55,921 nucleotides of DNA, taken from positions 1 through 55,921 of IMG/VR virus record IMGVR_UViG_3300050821_011106; one strand, written 5' to 3'. Below are positions 1 through 6,178 of the stretch, one piece after another. Below the pieces are notes generated by a model that worked only from the letters and a program-made list of their open reading frames with translations, did not search any database and was not told the DNA's origin. Within the stretch, counting starts at the first letter, position 1, and the number at the start of each line of letters is the position of its first letter. The position numbers were made by a program, and so were the translations under genes. The stretch is from a virus.

Positions 1-23
1 CCCCCCCCCCCCCCCCCCCCCCC
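1..23. repeat. poly-C run at left contig end
   Basis: An uninterrupted run of 23 cytosines opens the window. The other end of the window is its complement in character, with long G runs. Such homopolymers at both ends are typical of sequencing or assembly artefacts; a true terminal homopolymer cannot be excluded from the sequence alone. Confidence 0.85.
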
Positions 24-386
24 GCTCCCCGGCAGCCATCCGGGGGGATGTATCGCAGCCATACCGCAGCCATATCGTGATTCCCCCTATCCAATATCCG
101 ATTCCTTCGCCTATTTCCCCTTCAGTATCCCCTATTCAGCTCTTGACCTTGACCACTGACCTTTCCCCACTTACTTACTGGTTATTATTAAATTTTTTTT
201 TTTTTAAGAGAACTCCAGAAGAAGAGAGCCCAAGGGCTCGGACCACGTTCACCCCCAGCAGACAGACAGGCGAAAGAATGTGCCATTCGATAGCCAATTT
301 CCCATTATATCCCCCTTACACCCCCACCTACATCCCCCGCGCGACCTTCGGCCACAAACTGAACCAACCCCAAGGAGCCCCAGCCC
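24..386 (+). other. left-end leader before first gene, no convincing gene
   Basis: About 360 bases precede the first well-supported start. The stretch is pyrimidine-rich and AT-richer than the rest, with a T12-13 run near 191-205. It contains two overlapping TTGACC hexamers at 143-154 and the segment GGCTCGGACCA near 235-245, which recurs at 10412 and, inverted, at 25352. A frame of about 140 codons crosses it (77-499) but is proline-rich, lacks a ribosome site and overlaps the first real gene, so I do not call it. The stretch most likely holds the early promoter and leader. Confidence 0.5.
143..193 (+). promoter_or_regulatory. possible early promoter
   Basis: Two overlapping TTGACC hexamers (143-148 and 149-154) resemble a sigma70 -35 box and are followed by an AT-rich tract (TTACTTACTGGTTATTATTA) before a T run. 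No perfect -10 box lies at 17 bp; TACTTA at 172 is the best fit for the second hexamer. The position upstream of the first + gene supports a promoter. The call is weak. Confidence 0.25.
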
Positions 387-668
387 ATGTCCCGCCAAGC
401 CCGCTTAGGCAATCGCCACCTCACCAACCCCAAAGCCCTTGCCCTTGCTCGTGCCCTTGTGATCCTCCGCCAAGCCTGCGGCGAGCGCATCGGCCCTGAT
501 GATGTGGAGGTTATCGAAGATTTCTGCCGTGTTCCGCAGTATCGGCGTCATTGGCCCATATTCCGGGAAATTGCCCGGAGGTGTGAATTGGTGGAGTTCA
601 AATTGCCCACATACATAACTGATGAAACACCAGAGCAACTCGCGGTTGCCCATCTATTGGAGGCTTGA
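387..668 (+). CDS. hypothetical protein, first early gene
   Basis: A 93-residue basic protein that I do not recognise. The start is supported by AAGGAG about 10 bases upstream. It has no membrane segment or known motif: the N-terminal half is Arg/Ala-rich (SRQARLGNRHL) and the second half is mixed charged, ending LAVAHLLEA. It is the first gene of the + strand operon, with only 6 bases to the next start, so it is probably translated early in infection. The function is unknown; first genes of phage early operons are often host-takeover proteins, which is inference here. Confidence 0.75.
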   Translation: MSRQARLGNRHLTNPKALALARALVILRQACGERIGPDDVEVIEDFCRVPQYRRHWPIFREIARRCELVEFKLPTYITDETPEQLAVAHLLEA

Positions 669-674
669 CCCCCC

Positions 675-1268
675 ATGCCGATCACCCAATCTCGCTTGCA
701 CCGCTTGCTCCAGGCCGGGGAGAAATACCAGTCCCTCTGGCAGACAGCATACGGGGAATTACGGGAACAAATGGCCATGGTCAAGCGCCAGCAATGCACC
801 CCAGATCAAGCCCTGGCCACCATGGAATCCATCCTCTACACCACCGACACCACGGCCGCGGCCATCGTCCTGTCCGAGGAACGTGTGCGGTACAAGCTCA
901 CCAGCGGCAAAAATACCTTCACCCGAGGGCGGAAAGAACGCCAGCGCCGGGCCCTCGGCATCCCCCCGAGAATGCCAGCAGGCGAGCCCCTGGACCTTGG
1001 GCCTTCGGCCCCGCTCCGGGAGCAGCAAATCGCCCAGGAGGCCGACGACGAGGACGACGCCATGGCCGGGCTGGAGGACCTTGGCCCCGGCAATGCTCCA
1101 GGCTCACCACCCAAACCACCCGAGTTCTCCGGAGAATACACAGAACTCACCGAATCCGACAAGCGCCGGATCGAGCGGGAGATTGCCCGGGACCAGGAGC
1201 GGGAGGAGGCCCTGGCCCGGTATAACGCCGGGACGCGGCCCAAGACTCCAGAGGCATCAGAATGTTGA
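675..1268 (+). CDS. hypothetical protein
   Basis: A 197-residue hydrophilic protein with no family recognised. The N-terminal 90 residues look helical and mixed charged. They are followed by an Arg-rich stretch (RGRKERQRRALG), a low-complexity acidic stretch (EADDEDDAMAGLEDLG) and a charged C-terminus (RRIEREIARDQEREEALAR) that could form a coiled coil. It starts 6 bases after the previous stop, and the next frame's first ATG overlaps its stop, indicating translational coupling. The acidic/basic layout would suit a nucleic-acid or host-protein binding role, but that is speculation. Confidence 0.75.
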   Translation: MPITQSRLHRLLQAGEKYQSLWQTAYGELREQMAMVKRQQCTPDQALATMESILYTTDTTAAAIVLSEERVRYKLTSGKNTFTRGRKERQRRALGIPPRMPAGEPLDLGPSAPLREQQIAQEADDEDDAMAGLEDLGPGNAPGSPPKPPEFSGEYTELTESDKRRIEREIARDQEREEALARYNAGTRPKTPEASEC

Positions 1269-1627
1269 GTGGACCGGGGGATGCAACCGGGGGTTGTAGG
1301 TTACAATTCGTTACAATTTACCCCTTGCCATACCCCCCCGCCCCCGTTCATAATCCAATGGCAACAATCCACCCAGGCCCCACCATGCCCGCCCGCCCCT
1401 TACCCGATACAGACCTACCCTACTACGCTCGTCGCCAAACTGCCAACAGCAAGCGCCCGACCGCGGCGCAACAAGCAGCAAGATTGATAAAGGGCTGGGC
1501 CTTTTCCTCTCCTCTCGTTTGGGTAGAAATGTTGCAGAGATTACAGAGCAGCCCAATACAAGATGCTGCCCACCAAATTGCTATTGCTACGTTGACAGAA
1601 GCTCTAGCAAGGCAACAGAAACAGTAA
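1262..1627 (+). CDS. hypothetical protein, start uncertain
   Basis: Up to 121 residues, with no family recognised. The first ATG (1262) overlaps the previous stop as ATGTTGA, but the first 32 residues are unlike a protein core. ATGs at 1358 and 1385 give 89 or 80 residues and are also possible; none has a strong ribosome site. The C-terminal half is helical and Gln/Ala-rich (ALARQQKQ). The stretch 1300-1318 carries GTTACAATT twice, 10 bp apart, so a promoter or operator may lie inside the early part of this frame, which would favour the later starts. Confidence 0.5.
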   Translation: MLSGPGDATGGCRLQFVTIYPLPYPPAPVHNPMATIHPGPTMPARPLPDTDLPYYARRQTANSKRPTAAQQAARLIKGWAFSSPLVWVEMLQRLQSSPIQDAAHQIAIATLTEALARQQKQ

Positions 1628-1648
1628 TCAAGAAAGGAGCCCGGCACC

Positions 1649-1927
1649 ATGTCCACATCAACCCATTCAATCTTAACAACCCCCTTCCCCTTGCCCTATT
1701 CCACCAGGCTCGTTATGGCCTCAGCCTATCGCTCTGCCCAGCCCCCCGGCCCAACCTGGCTTGCCCGCCTGGACGACGCCCTCTGCGAACGGATTATCTC
1801 CGGGGATTGCTGGTGGAGGGAAAGCGACGGCGCGGTGCTGCTGACCCCCCAGGGCCTGGCCAAGGCTGCCATGCTGGTCCCCCAGGCCCATGCTGGTCGC
1901 AATGCTGGCCGCCGGTTGGGAGGTTAA
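1649..1927 (+). CDS. hypothetical protein
   Basis: A 92-residue protein of unknown family. The start has a strong AAAGGAG 8-9 bases upstream. A second in-frame ATG lies at codon 23. The middle (WLARLDDALCERIISGDCWWRE) looks like a small folded domain with two cysteines and a WW pair. The next gene starts 3 bases after its stop, within the same operon. No function is proposed. Confidence 0.7.
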   Translation: MSTSTHSILTTPFPLPYSTRLVMASAYRSAQPPGPTWLARLDDALCERIISGDCWWRESDGAVLLTPQGLAKAAMLVPQAHAGRNAGRRLGG

Positions 1928-1930
1928 GCC

Positions 1931-2257
1931 ATGGCCACCAACAAACAACCTCGCTACACCCCGCAATTCCACACTGTGGAGCTTCGGCTGGGCGGCCTGG
2001 TCCTGGCCCATTCGTTCGGAACGCTCCCGGAGGCCATGGCCGCAGTGGAAACCATGCGCCGGGAGTTGGTGGGCAAGAATGCCCACATTTGGCTCTGGCA
2101 CCGCCATGCAGTGGCGGGGACGTTCTCCCCCCACATTGCCCCGGGGCCGCGCGCACTCCCACCCCCTGGCCCGGATGGCGTTCGCCGGGCGCCTGGGATT
2201 GGCGCCAACGCCCAGCAGTTCTTTTTCCACGCTTCCCCGGAAAAGATTGGCTTGTAG
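1931..2257 (+). CDS. hypothetical protein
   Basis: A 108-residue protein, not recognised. The first 70 residues (TVELRLGGLVLAHSFGTLPEAMAAVE...) read as a beta-alpha fold and the last 40 are Pro/Gly-rich. The start is 3 bases after the previous stop, so it is probably coupled. Codon use is GC-rich like most of the early operon. The reverse strand here also has long open frames (1721-2707), which I regard as a GC-rich shadow because they lack a start signal and run against the operon. Confidence 0.65.
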   Translation: MATNKQPRYTPQFHTVELRLGGLVLAHSFGTLPEAMAAVETMRRELVGKNAHIWLWHRHAVAGTFSPHIAPGPRALPPPGPDGVRRAPGIGANAQQFFFHASPEKIGL

Positions 2258-2322
2258 CCTTGGAACAAGCAGCCACCACTGTGGGTAACCACAATAGCAG
2301 AATAACAAGAGTTGGCCAGAGA

Positions 2323-2697
2323 ATGCCAGACTGGATCTGGTTTGGTTACCAAGATCGTATTGCTGGCTTACCATACCGGCCGGAATATCAAACGGCCAGT
2401 CAAATTCAGCAGCAGAATTATGAAAACGGCCGGTTGATTGTGGCCAACATGCTGTTGGCTGGTATTCAACCCCCGGCTTTGCCAAGGCAAATTCGAACTC
2501 GGCAATACGCCGATGCAATCGCGCAGGCAGATATCCAGGTTGGCTATTGGAAACCAGCAACGGCATGCGCCCAGCCCCCGGACCTGGATTTGACCTGGAC
2601 GCGGCGCCCGCTTGATCGACGAGGCTGGCCACTGCCAGTGCCGGAGGCTTCGCCTGGAAGGTCCCGAGCCCTAAGCCCTGAATCATTGGGACTATAA
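2323..2697 (+). CDS. hypothetical protein, start uncertain
   Basis: About 124 residues from ATG 2323; a GTG at 2281 in the same frame would add 14. The stretch 2260-2560 is clearly less GC-rich than its surroundings, and only this frame stays open with a protein-like composition (PDWIWFGYQDRIAGLPYRPE, then Gln/Asn-rich). The C-terminal 35 residues revert to Pro/Arg-rich GC-rich sequence. No good ribosome site is visible, so the start is a guess. No family recognised. The AT-richer base use suggests a later addition to the operon. Confidence 0.5.
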   Translation: MPDWIWFGYQDRIAGLPYRPEYQTASQIQQQNYENGRLIVANMLLAGIQPPALPRQIRTRQYADAIAQADIQVGYWKPATACAQPPDLDLTWTRRPLDRRGWPLPVPEASPGRSRALSPESLGL

Positions 2698-2727
2698 CAT
2701 CCACCAACGTAATAGGAGTCCACCCTC

Positions 2728-3192
2728 ATGTCCCCGCCCCGTGATCTTGCTGAGGCCCTTGCAACCGCCATGAGCGGTAGCCCCGGCACCGACTCCAGCC
2801 CCCCATCCCTTCCCCTCCCCCTGGCCCAGTTGACTGAATTCCAGGTCATTCGTCACCAGCTTGATTGGCCGAAGGCCGATTGGCAACGCTGGGACCTCGT
2901 TCGCTACGGACATCGGAGTGGCCAAATTCGCCGGGACATTGAGGACAGCGCAGTTCTGGTGTTCTGGCGGTGGCTGGACCCCGAGGCGGCTTGGGACCAG
3001 CATCGGATACGGCTTTGCCGGGGGGATGAGCCGGAGTTGCTTGGCCGAGGGGACTGCCTGATTGCACACCTGATGGCCGGGACACTGGCCTTTCTGATCG
3101 CGGACTCGGAGCTGCTGGTGGTGGAAGGGCGCTGGCAGTGGGACTGCGTCCAGGCAGAGCAGGCGATAACCACGGAGGTCAACCAGCCATGA
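2728..3192 (+). CDS. hypothetical protein
   Basis: A 154-residue protein with a good start (TAGGAG 10 bases upstream). The N-terminus is Ser/Pro-rich to about residue 33. From residue 37 on it reads as a mixed alpha/beta domain rich in Trp (FRQ-free, with WPKADWQRWDLV and VFWRWLDPEAAWD). Its stop overlaps the next start as ATGA. I do not recognise the family. One copy of the GGCCGAAGGCC palindrome lies inside it at about 2868-2878. Confidence 0.75.
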   Translation: MSPPRDLAEALATAMSGSPGTDSSPPSLPLPLAQLTEFQVIRHQLDWPKADWQRWDLVRYGHRSGQIRRDIEDSAVLVFWRWLDPEAAWDQHRIRLCRGDEPELLGRGDCLIAHLMAGTLAFLIADSELLVVEGRWQWDCVQAEQAITTEVNQP

Positions 3193-3602
3193 AAATCACT
3201 CAGATCGACGGCCTGCCAGTCTTCGACGCCAAGCGTCCCCTGGTGCTCCATGTCACCCGGAGCGATATTGCCAAAGCTGACAGGAAAGAGCCCAATAATT
3301 GTGCCATCGCTCGGGCCTGTCGCCGGGAACTCCATGTGGTGGAGGCCAGGATTCACCTGGGCCGGACCTACCTCCGGCTTAATGCCCACAATTGGACTCG
3401 GTACGCCACCCCAAAGGCAGCGAGGGATGAAATCATTGCGTTTGACCGGGGTGGAAGCTTTGAACCAGGAGAAATTCTCCTTGCTCCGGTGAAACACTCA
3501 CAGAAGCTGGGTACTAAACGCAAGACCGGGCCTAAGACCAAGCCCGGAAAGCCTCGGCGCTCGCCCCAGGTGGTCAAGAACGTCCGTGGCGGGCCGGCAT
3601 AA
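3189..3602 (+). CDS. hypothetical basic protein, DNA-binding-like tail
   Basis: A 137-residue protein, started at ATG 3189 because it overlaps the previous stop as ATGA; an in-frame ATG at 3138 is less likely. Residues 1-95 form an alpha/beta-looking region with RSDIAKADRKEPNNCAIARA and a later LNAHNWTRYATPKAARDE stretch. The last 40 residues are strongly basic (KRKTGPKTKPGKPRRSP), typical of nucleic-acid binding. The first part resembles phage proteins of similar layout found near replication genes, but I cannot name a family. Confidence 0.75.
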   Translation: MKITQIDGLPVFDAKRPLVLHVTRSDIAKADRKEPNNCAIARACRRELHVVEARIHLGRTYLRLNAHNWTRYATPKAARDEIIAFDRGGSFEPGEILLAPVKHSQKLGTKRKTGPKTKPGKPRRSPQVVKNVRGGPA

Positions 3603-3627
3603 TGCTGGTCCTCCGGGAGCCCACTCC

Positions 3628-3846
3628 ATGCCAGACAACATGACCAACACGCTCCAGTGCACAAATTGCTCAGCCCCGGTGGTGGCGACGCCCAGTGCAC
3701 CGCACAAGCACTTTTGCAGCGGACGCTGCCGCCAAGCCTGGTGGGACCGCAAGCGCCGGGAAGGGCTGGCCCTGGTCCTGGCGGACCTGGGTGAGCGCCT
3801 GGATAAGGCCCGGGCCACGGGGGCGAAGCCATGCCCGGAGCGGTAG
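3628..3846 (+). CDS. small zinc-finger-like protein
   Basis: A 72-residue protein from ATG 3628 (GGGAG 8 bases upstream). It carries a CxxC pair (QCTNCS) and a second pair in HFCSGRCRQAWWDRKRR. That gives a four-Cys site of the FCS/YacG-like kind followed by a basic helix, consistent with a small zinc-binding, nucleic-acid or protein-contact module. The C-terminal helix LALVLADLGERLDKAR may dimerise. The next gene overlaps it by 16 bases. The zinc binding is inferred from the cysteines; the target is unknown. Confidence 0.7.
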   Translation: MPDNMTNTLQCTNCSAPVVATPSAPHKHFCSGRCRQAWWDRKRREGLALVLADLGERLDKARATGAKPCPER

Positions 3847-4052
3847 TGCTGCTGGTGGTGGTGCAGGCGGTGGTGGCCTGGCGCGGGAATGCAATGGACC
3901 CGGCAGCAGCGCTGGCGCTGGTCCCCGCGCAGGTGGCCTTTGTGGACGCAGCAGCTTGTGAACGGGCTCGGCACCTGGCGATCCGAGAGTTCCAGGCAAT
4001 GCCAGGTTGGCAGGTTTCGGCAGTGTGTTTGGTGGTGGGTGGCAAGCCATGA
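3831..4052 (+). CDS. small protein with hydrophobic N-terminus
   Basis: A 73-residue frame beginning inside the end of the previous gene. The N-terminus (AVVLLVVVQAVVAW) is a hydrophobic segment that could be a membrane anchor or signal peptide. The next gene starts at its stop as ATGA, which supports expression. No family recognised. It has no strong ribosome site of its own and would rely on coupling. Confidence 0.5.
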   Translation: MPGAVVLLVVVQAVVAWRGNAMDPAAALALVPAQVAFVDAAACERARHLAIREFQAMPGWQVSAVCLVVGGKP

Positions 4053-4378
4053 GCCTCAGCCCCCCATTCAACCCTACCATTGGCCCCATCCACCTGACCA
4101 ATTGCGCTCGGTCCATTGCCCGAGCCCAAGCCTTTCGCCGGGATGCCCTGGCGGACCACTGGACCGGGTGGAATCCATTTCCTCGCTTGGCCGCGGCCTT
4201 CGGCATCATGCTGGTGCGGGGGCCATTCACCATGCTGGTGATCACTGCCCCGGGCTGGGGTGGGTACTCGCATTGGTGCGGGGTGGAATTGCGGCGGGGT
4301 GGGCAGCGGCTGGTGGCCCCGGAGTGGTATGACTGGGGGGCAATAGTGGTAGCGGCGATAGCGATGGAAGGGAACTGA
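4049..4378 (+). CDS. hypothetical protein
   Basis: A 109-residue protein starting at the ATGA overlap with the previous stop. It is rich in aromatic residues (DHWTGWNPFPRLAAAFGIML; GWGGYSHWCGVEL) and ends with a hydrophobic helix (AIVVAAIAMEG). No family recognised. It belongs to the run of small coupled early genes and is followed after 3 bases by the HiPIP-like gene. A possible membrane association of the C-terminus is inference. Confidence 0.65.
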   Translation: MSLSPPFNPTIGPIHLTNCARSIARAQAFRRDALADHWTGWNPFPRLAAAFGIMLVRGPFTMLVITAPGWGGYSHWCGVELRRGGQRLVAPEWYDWGAIVVAAIAMEGN

Positions 4379-4381
4379 GCA

Positions 4382-4576
4382 ATGGCAACCAGCTCCAGCA
4401 AAGAGGCCGCGGACTACACAGACCACGGGACCAAAGCCGAGCATTGTGCAATTTGCAGGCACTGGGCGCCAGGGGCCACCGCACGGGGTGCTGGGGTCTG
4501 TAGCATAGTCTCCGGGGCCATTGCTCCTGGCGGATGGTGTCGTTACTATGAAGATGAACTCGAGGCAGCAGATTAA
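4382..4576 (+). CDS. HiPIP-like small iron-sulphur protein
   Basis: A 64-residue protein with cysteines at 22, 25, 40 and 53, i.e. C-x2-C-x14-C-x12-C with the last one in a GGWC context and a preceding AADY. This spacing and the final G-W-C are close to high-potential iron-sulphur proteins (C-x2-C-x16-C-x13-C, GWC), which bind one [4Fe-4S] cluster and carry electrons in the periplasm. No Tat or Sec leader is visible, so this copy would be cytoplasmic. A zinc-binding role is the main alternative. The start is 3 bases after the previous stop. The cluster type is inferred from spacing only. Confidence 0.6.
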   Translation: MATSSSKEAADYTDHGTKAEHCAICRHWAPGATARGAGVCSIVSGAIAPGGWCRYYEDELEAAD

Positions 4577-4582
4577 GCGCCG

Positions 4583-4788
4583 GGGTTCCACAAGTGGACT
4601 CGAACCCAGGAGACTGGTCATGTAACCGCGCAGTGGCACCGAGCCGGCTCTCGGCCTAATTGGTATGTTCCGACTGGTTTGTATTGCTTTGGTCTGGCCA
4701 GTCGGCGGAATAGCGAAAGTCCAACCGGGCCATTGAGCCCAAAAGATGCAACCAACCTGGAGGGTCACTTCCCCGACCCTCCATTTTT
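4583..4788 (+). ncRNA. candidate structured RNA ending in terminator
   Basis: The 261-base gap between two early genes has no convincing reading frame but contains four hairpins in a row on the + strand. First, GGGTTC/GAACCC at 4583-4588 and 4602-4607, enclosing a nested CCAC-AA-GTGG alternative. Second, CCGAG/CTCGG at 4639-4654. Third, a perfect 8-bp stem CCGACTGG/CCAGTCGG at 4670-4677 and 4698-4705. Fourth, a strong terminator at 4759-4788. The parts look slightly tRNA-like on the reverse strand but do not fold into a tRNA. It could be a small RNA, a leader regulating downstream genes, or only an attenuator. The function is unknown. Confidence 0.35.
4759..4788 (+). terminator. intrinsic terminator inside the early operon
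   Basis: Perfect 8-bp stem GGAGGGTC / GACCCTCC with an 8-base loop, followed by ATTTTT. It is the clearest rho-independent terminator on the + strand and lies within the early block rather than at its end. It would separate genes before 4.6 kb from those after 4.8 kb or act as an attenuator. No strong promoter is visible just after it, so read-through or antitermination may be needed for the downstream genes. Confidence 0.75.
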
Positions 4789-4837
4789 GGCTCTGATCCT
4801 CCGGGCCAATCACCTTACACAAAGGAGCACCCCCACC

Positions 4838-5095
4838 ATGCCCCCAGCCTCTTCCGCTGATCCGGAGCTTCGCTCCGAGGCCAAGAAAATTGAAGGCTTC
4901 CAGCGCTGGTTGGAAAAGTCCGAGGTCAAATTGCTGTTAGCCATCCTTCCGCCGGGGGAATCGGAGCAGCAGAAAGAATGCCTCCTCGGCCTGCTGCGGT
5001 CGGCCTTTCTCACTGGTTATGGCACTGGTGAGGGAGCGGTGGCGGTGCTGATGCTGGAAGCCATCATGAAAAGGAAAGAGGAGGACAAGCGGTAG
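4838..5095 (+). CDS. hypothetical protein
   Basis: An 85-residue protein started at ATG 4838 with AAAGGAG 10 bases upstream. It is helical and charged (LRSEAKKIEGFQRWLEKSE), with a more hydrophobic second half containing GYGTGEGAVAVLMLEA and a lysine-rich end. No known family. It is the first gene after the internal terminator at 4759-4788, so its expression may mark a regulated second segment of the early operon. Confidence 0.75.
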   Translation: MPPASSADPELRSEAKKIEGFQRWLEKSEVKLLLAILPPGESEQQKECLLGLLRSAFLTGYGTGEGAVAVLMLEAIMKRKEEDKR

Positions 5096-5146
5096 CTTGT
5101 CTGGATAGTTGGTTTAATACTGCAAGCAACACAGGAGCACAATCCC

Positions 5147-5581
5147 ATGCCCACCACCACCATATCCGCCCCCCTCGTGGGCAGCCATTTCCGCCCCCCG
5201 GCCAAGCAGGTCCTAGCAGTCTTGCCAACGGGCTGTGCCCTGGCACTGGTCCCCGAGCCGGAAAACCCATATGACGAGAAGGCCATTCGGGTCATGCTGA
5301 TCCCCGCTGAGACCATCCCGGTGGGTCAGGTTGCGGCCCTGGCAACGGCCCTGGCCGGGACGGGGTTTGATGCCCTGGACCTCATCGGGTCGAGCGAGCC
5401 CTTGCACCTGGGATACATCGGGGACTCGGATGGCAAAGTGTGCAAGCAGCGCCAGTGCCCGGGTAACCGGGAGGTGGGTGCCATGCTCGCCACCAGCGCC
5501 AGCACCAGTGCCACCCTGGGGTTCGACCCAGATGGGCAGGCTATGGTCCTGGTGGTCGCCGGTGGGGAGGAGGCTGGTTGA
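5147..5581 (+). CDS. HIRAN-domain protein
   Basis: A 144-residue protein with CAGGAG 9 bases before the ATG. Residues 10-95 match the HIRAN pattern: GSHFRPP at the start, ALVPEPENPYDEKAIRVML in the centre and LGYIGDSDG near the end of the domain. HIRAN domains (from HIP116/Rad5) bind DNA 3' ends or single-stranded DNA and in eukaryotes are linked to fork remodelling; bacterial and phage copies often stand alone. It precedes a UvrD-like helicase by three small genes, so a role at DNA ends or forks fits. The role is inferred from the family. Confidence 0.7.
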   Translation: MPTTTISAPLVGSHFRPPAKQVLAVLPTGCALALVPEPENPYDEKAIRVMLIPAETIPVGQVAALATALAGTGFDALDLIGSSEPLHLGYIGDSDGKVCKQRQCPGNREVGAMLATSASTSATLGFDPDGQAMVLVVAGGEEAG

Positions 5582-5778
5582 TGGCCGAGGATACAGTCCG
5601 CGTGCTCCGGATGGTGGAGTACATTGGCAAACGCAGCTGGGTGGAGGCGACAATCTCCAGGTCCATCCATGGGGTTAAGGAAGTCCCAGGGAAGGGCACC
5701 ATCCAGGCTGTGACACTCGGAGAGTTCCCGGAGATTTGGGGCCAGGTAGTTCCAGCAGTCAAGGAGAGCGCGCCATGA
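5581..5778 (+). CDS. hypothetical protein
   Basis: A 65-residue protein starting at ATG 5581 (TGATG overlap with the HIRAN gene; a TTG one codon earlier is possible). Sequence features are a beta-strand-like start (DTVRVLRMVEYIG) and short charged segments, without a known motif. Its stop overlaps the next start as ATGA, so it sits in an unbroken chain of translationally coupled genes from 5147 to 7767. Confidence 0.65.
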   Translation: MAEDTVRVLRMVEYIGKRSWVEATISRSIHGVKEVPGKGTIQAVTLGEFPEIWGQVVPAVKESAP

Positions 5779-5879
5779 CCCCCCAGGCCATCATGCTCGG
5801 GCTGGGAGCTTTTGGCTGGAGCAAACTCCAGGACATTCGCCGGGCATATGAACGCCGACAAGACGAGGCCACTCCATGA
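5775..5879 (+). CDS. 34-residue microprotein
   Basis: A very short frame, MTPQAIMLGLGAFGWSKLQ followed by a charged helix DIRRAYERRQDEATP. It is bracketed by ATGA overlaps at both ends (5775-5778 with the gene before, 5876-5879 with the gene after). That pattern is the same as for the proven-looking neighbours, which is the main support. A short amphipathic helix and a charged tail could contact a membrane or partner protein. No function is known. Confidence 0.6.
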   Translation: MTPQAIMLGLGAFGWSKLQDIRRAYERRQDEATP

Positions 5880-6178
5880 CCAGCCCAATTCCCGAGGCCC
5901 ACGCCCGGTTGCTGTGGTGTCCGTTTGCTCGGCAGGAAGCCGGCGAAGCCGGCGGGGGGATTAACCGAGTTGGCGGCAGGTCGGTGCCCCAGAAAGATCC
6001 TGCCACCGGAGAGTGGATGAAGAACGGCGCGGGTGGGTATGTTTACAAGATCACTCCCCCAGAGCCTGCGGCCAATTGCTTGTGTTTAGGCGCCCAGTGC
6101 ATGGCCTGGGTGGTGGTAGAAAATTCCACGAGGTCCAGCGGATATTGTGCCTTGATCCACAAAGGGGCCGGGGCATGA
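5876..6178 (+). CDS. Cys-containing phage protein, unknown role
   Basis: A 100-residue protein in the ATGA chain. It has a CPFAR motif near residue 15 (LLWCPFARQEAG) and a C-terminal set CLCLGAQCMAWVVVE ... SGYCALIHKG. Small phage proteins with the same order (CPFAR, Asn-rich middle, C-x-x-C-x-A-W, G-Y-C) are familiar to me from other phage genomes, usually without a function. The spaced cysteines suggest metal or iron-sulphur binding (inference). Its stop overlaps the helicase start. Confidence 0.65.
   Translation: MTSPIPEAHARLLWCPFARQEAGEAGGGINRVGGRSVPQKDPATGEWMKNGAGGYVYKITPPEPAANCLCLGAQCMAWVVVENSTRSSGYCALIHKGAGA

Noticed and set aside
77-499. 140-codon proline-rich frame at the left end
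   Set aside because: No ribosome site, low complexity, and it overlaps the better supported gene at 387.
1721-2707. 328-codon open frame on the - strand
   Set aside because: Anti-sense to coupled + genes with ribosome sites; composition is that of a shadow frame.
4577-4680. Possible tRNA on the - strand, and a chance likeness of AGTGGCACCGAG to the 3' part of Cas9 tracrRNA
   Set aside because: A TTCGAGTCC-like T loop and a CAT trinucleotide are present, but acceptor and T stems do not pair. No cas genes or CRISPR repeats are present. Kept only as part of the structured-RNA candidate.
3368-4822. 484-codon open frame on the - strand
   Set aside because: Opposes the coupled + genes, very Pro/Arg/Gly-rich, no ribosome site; typical shadow of GC-rich coding.
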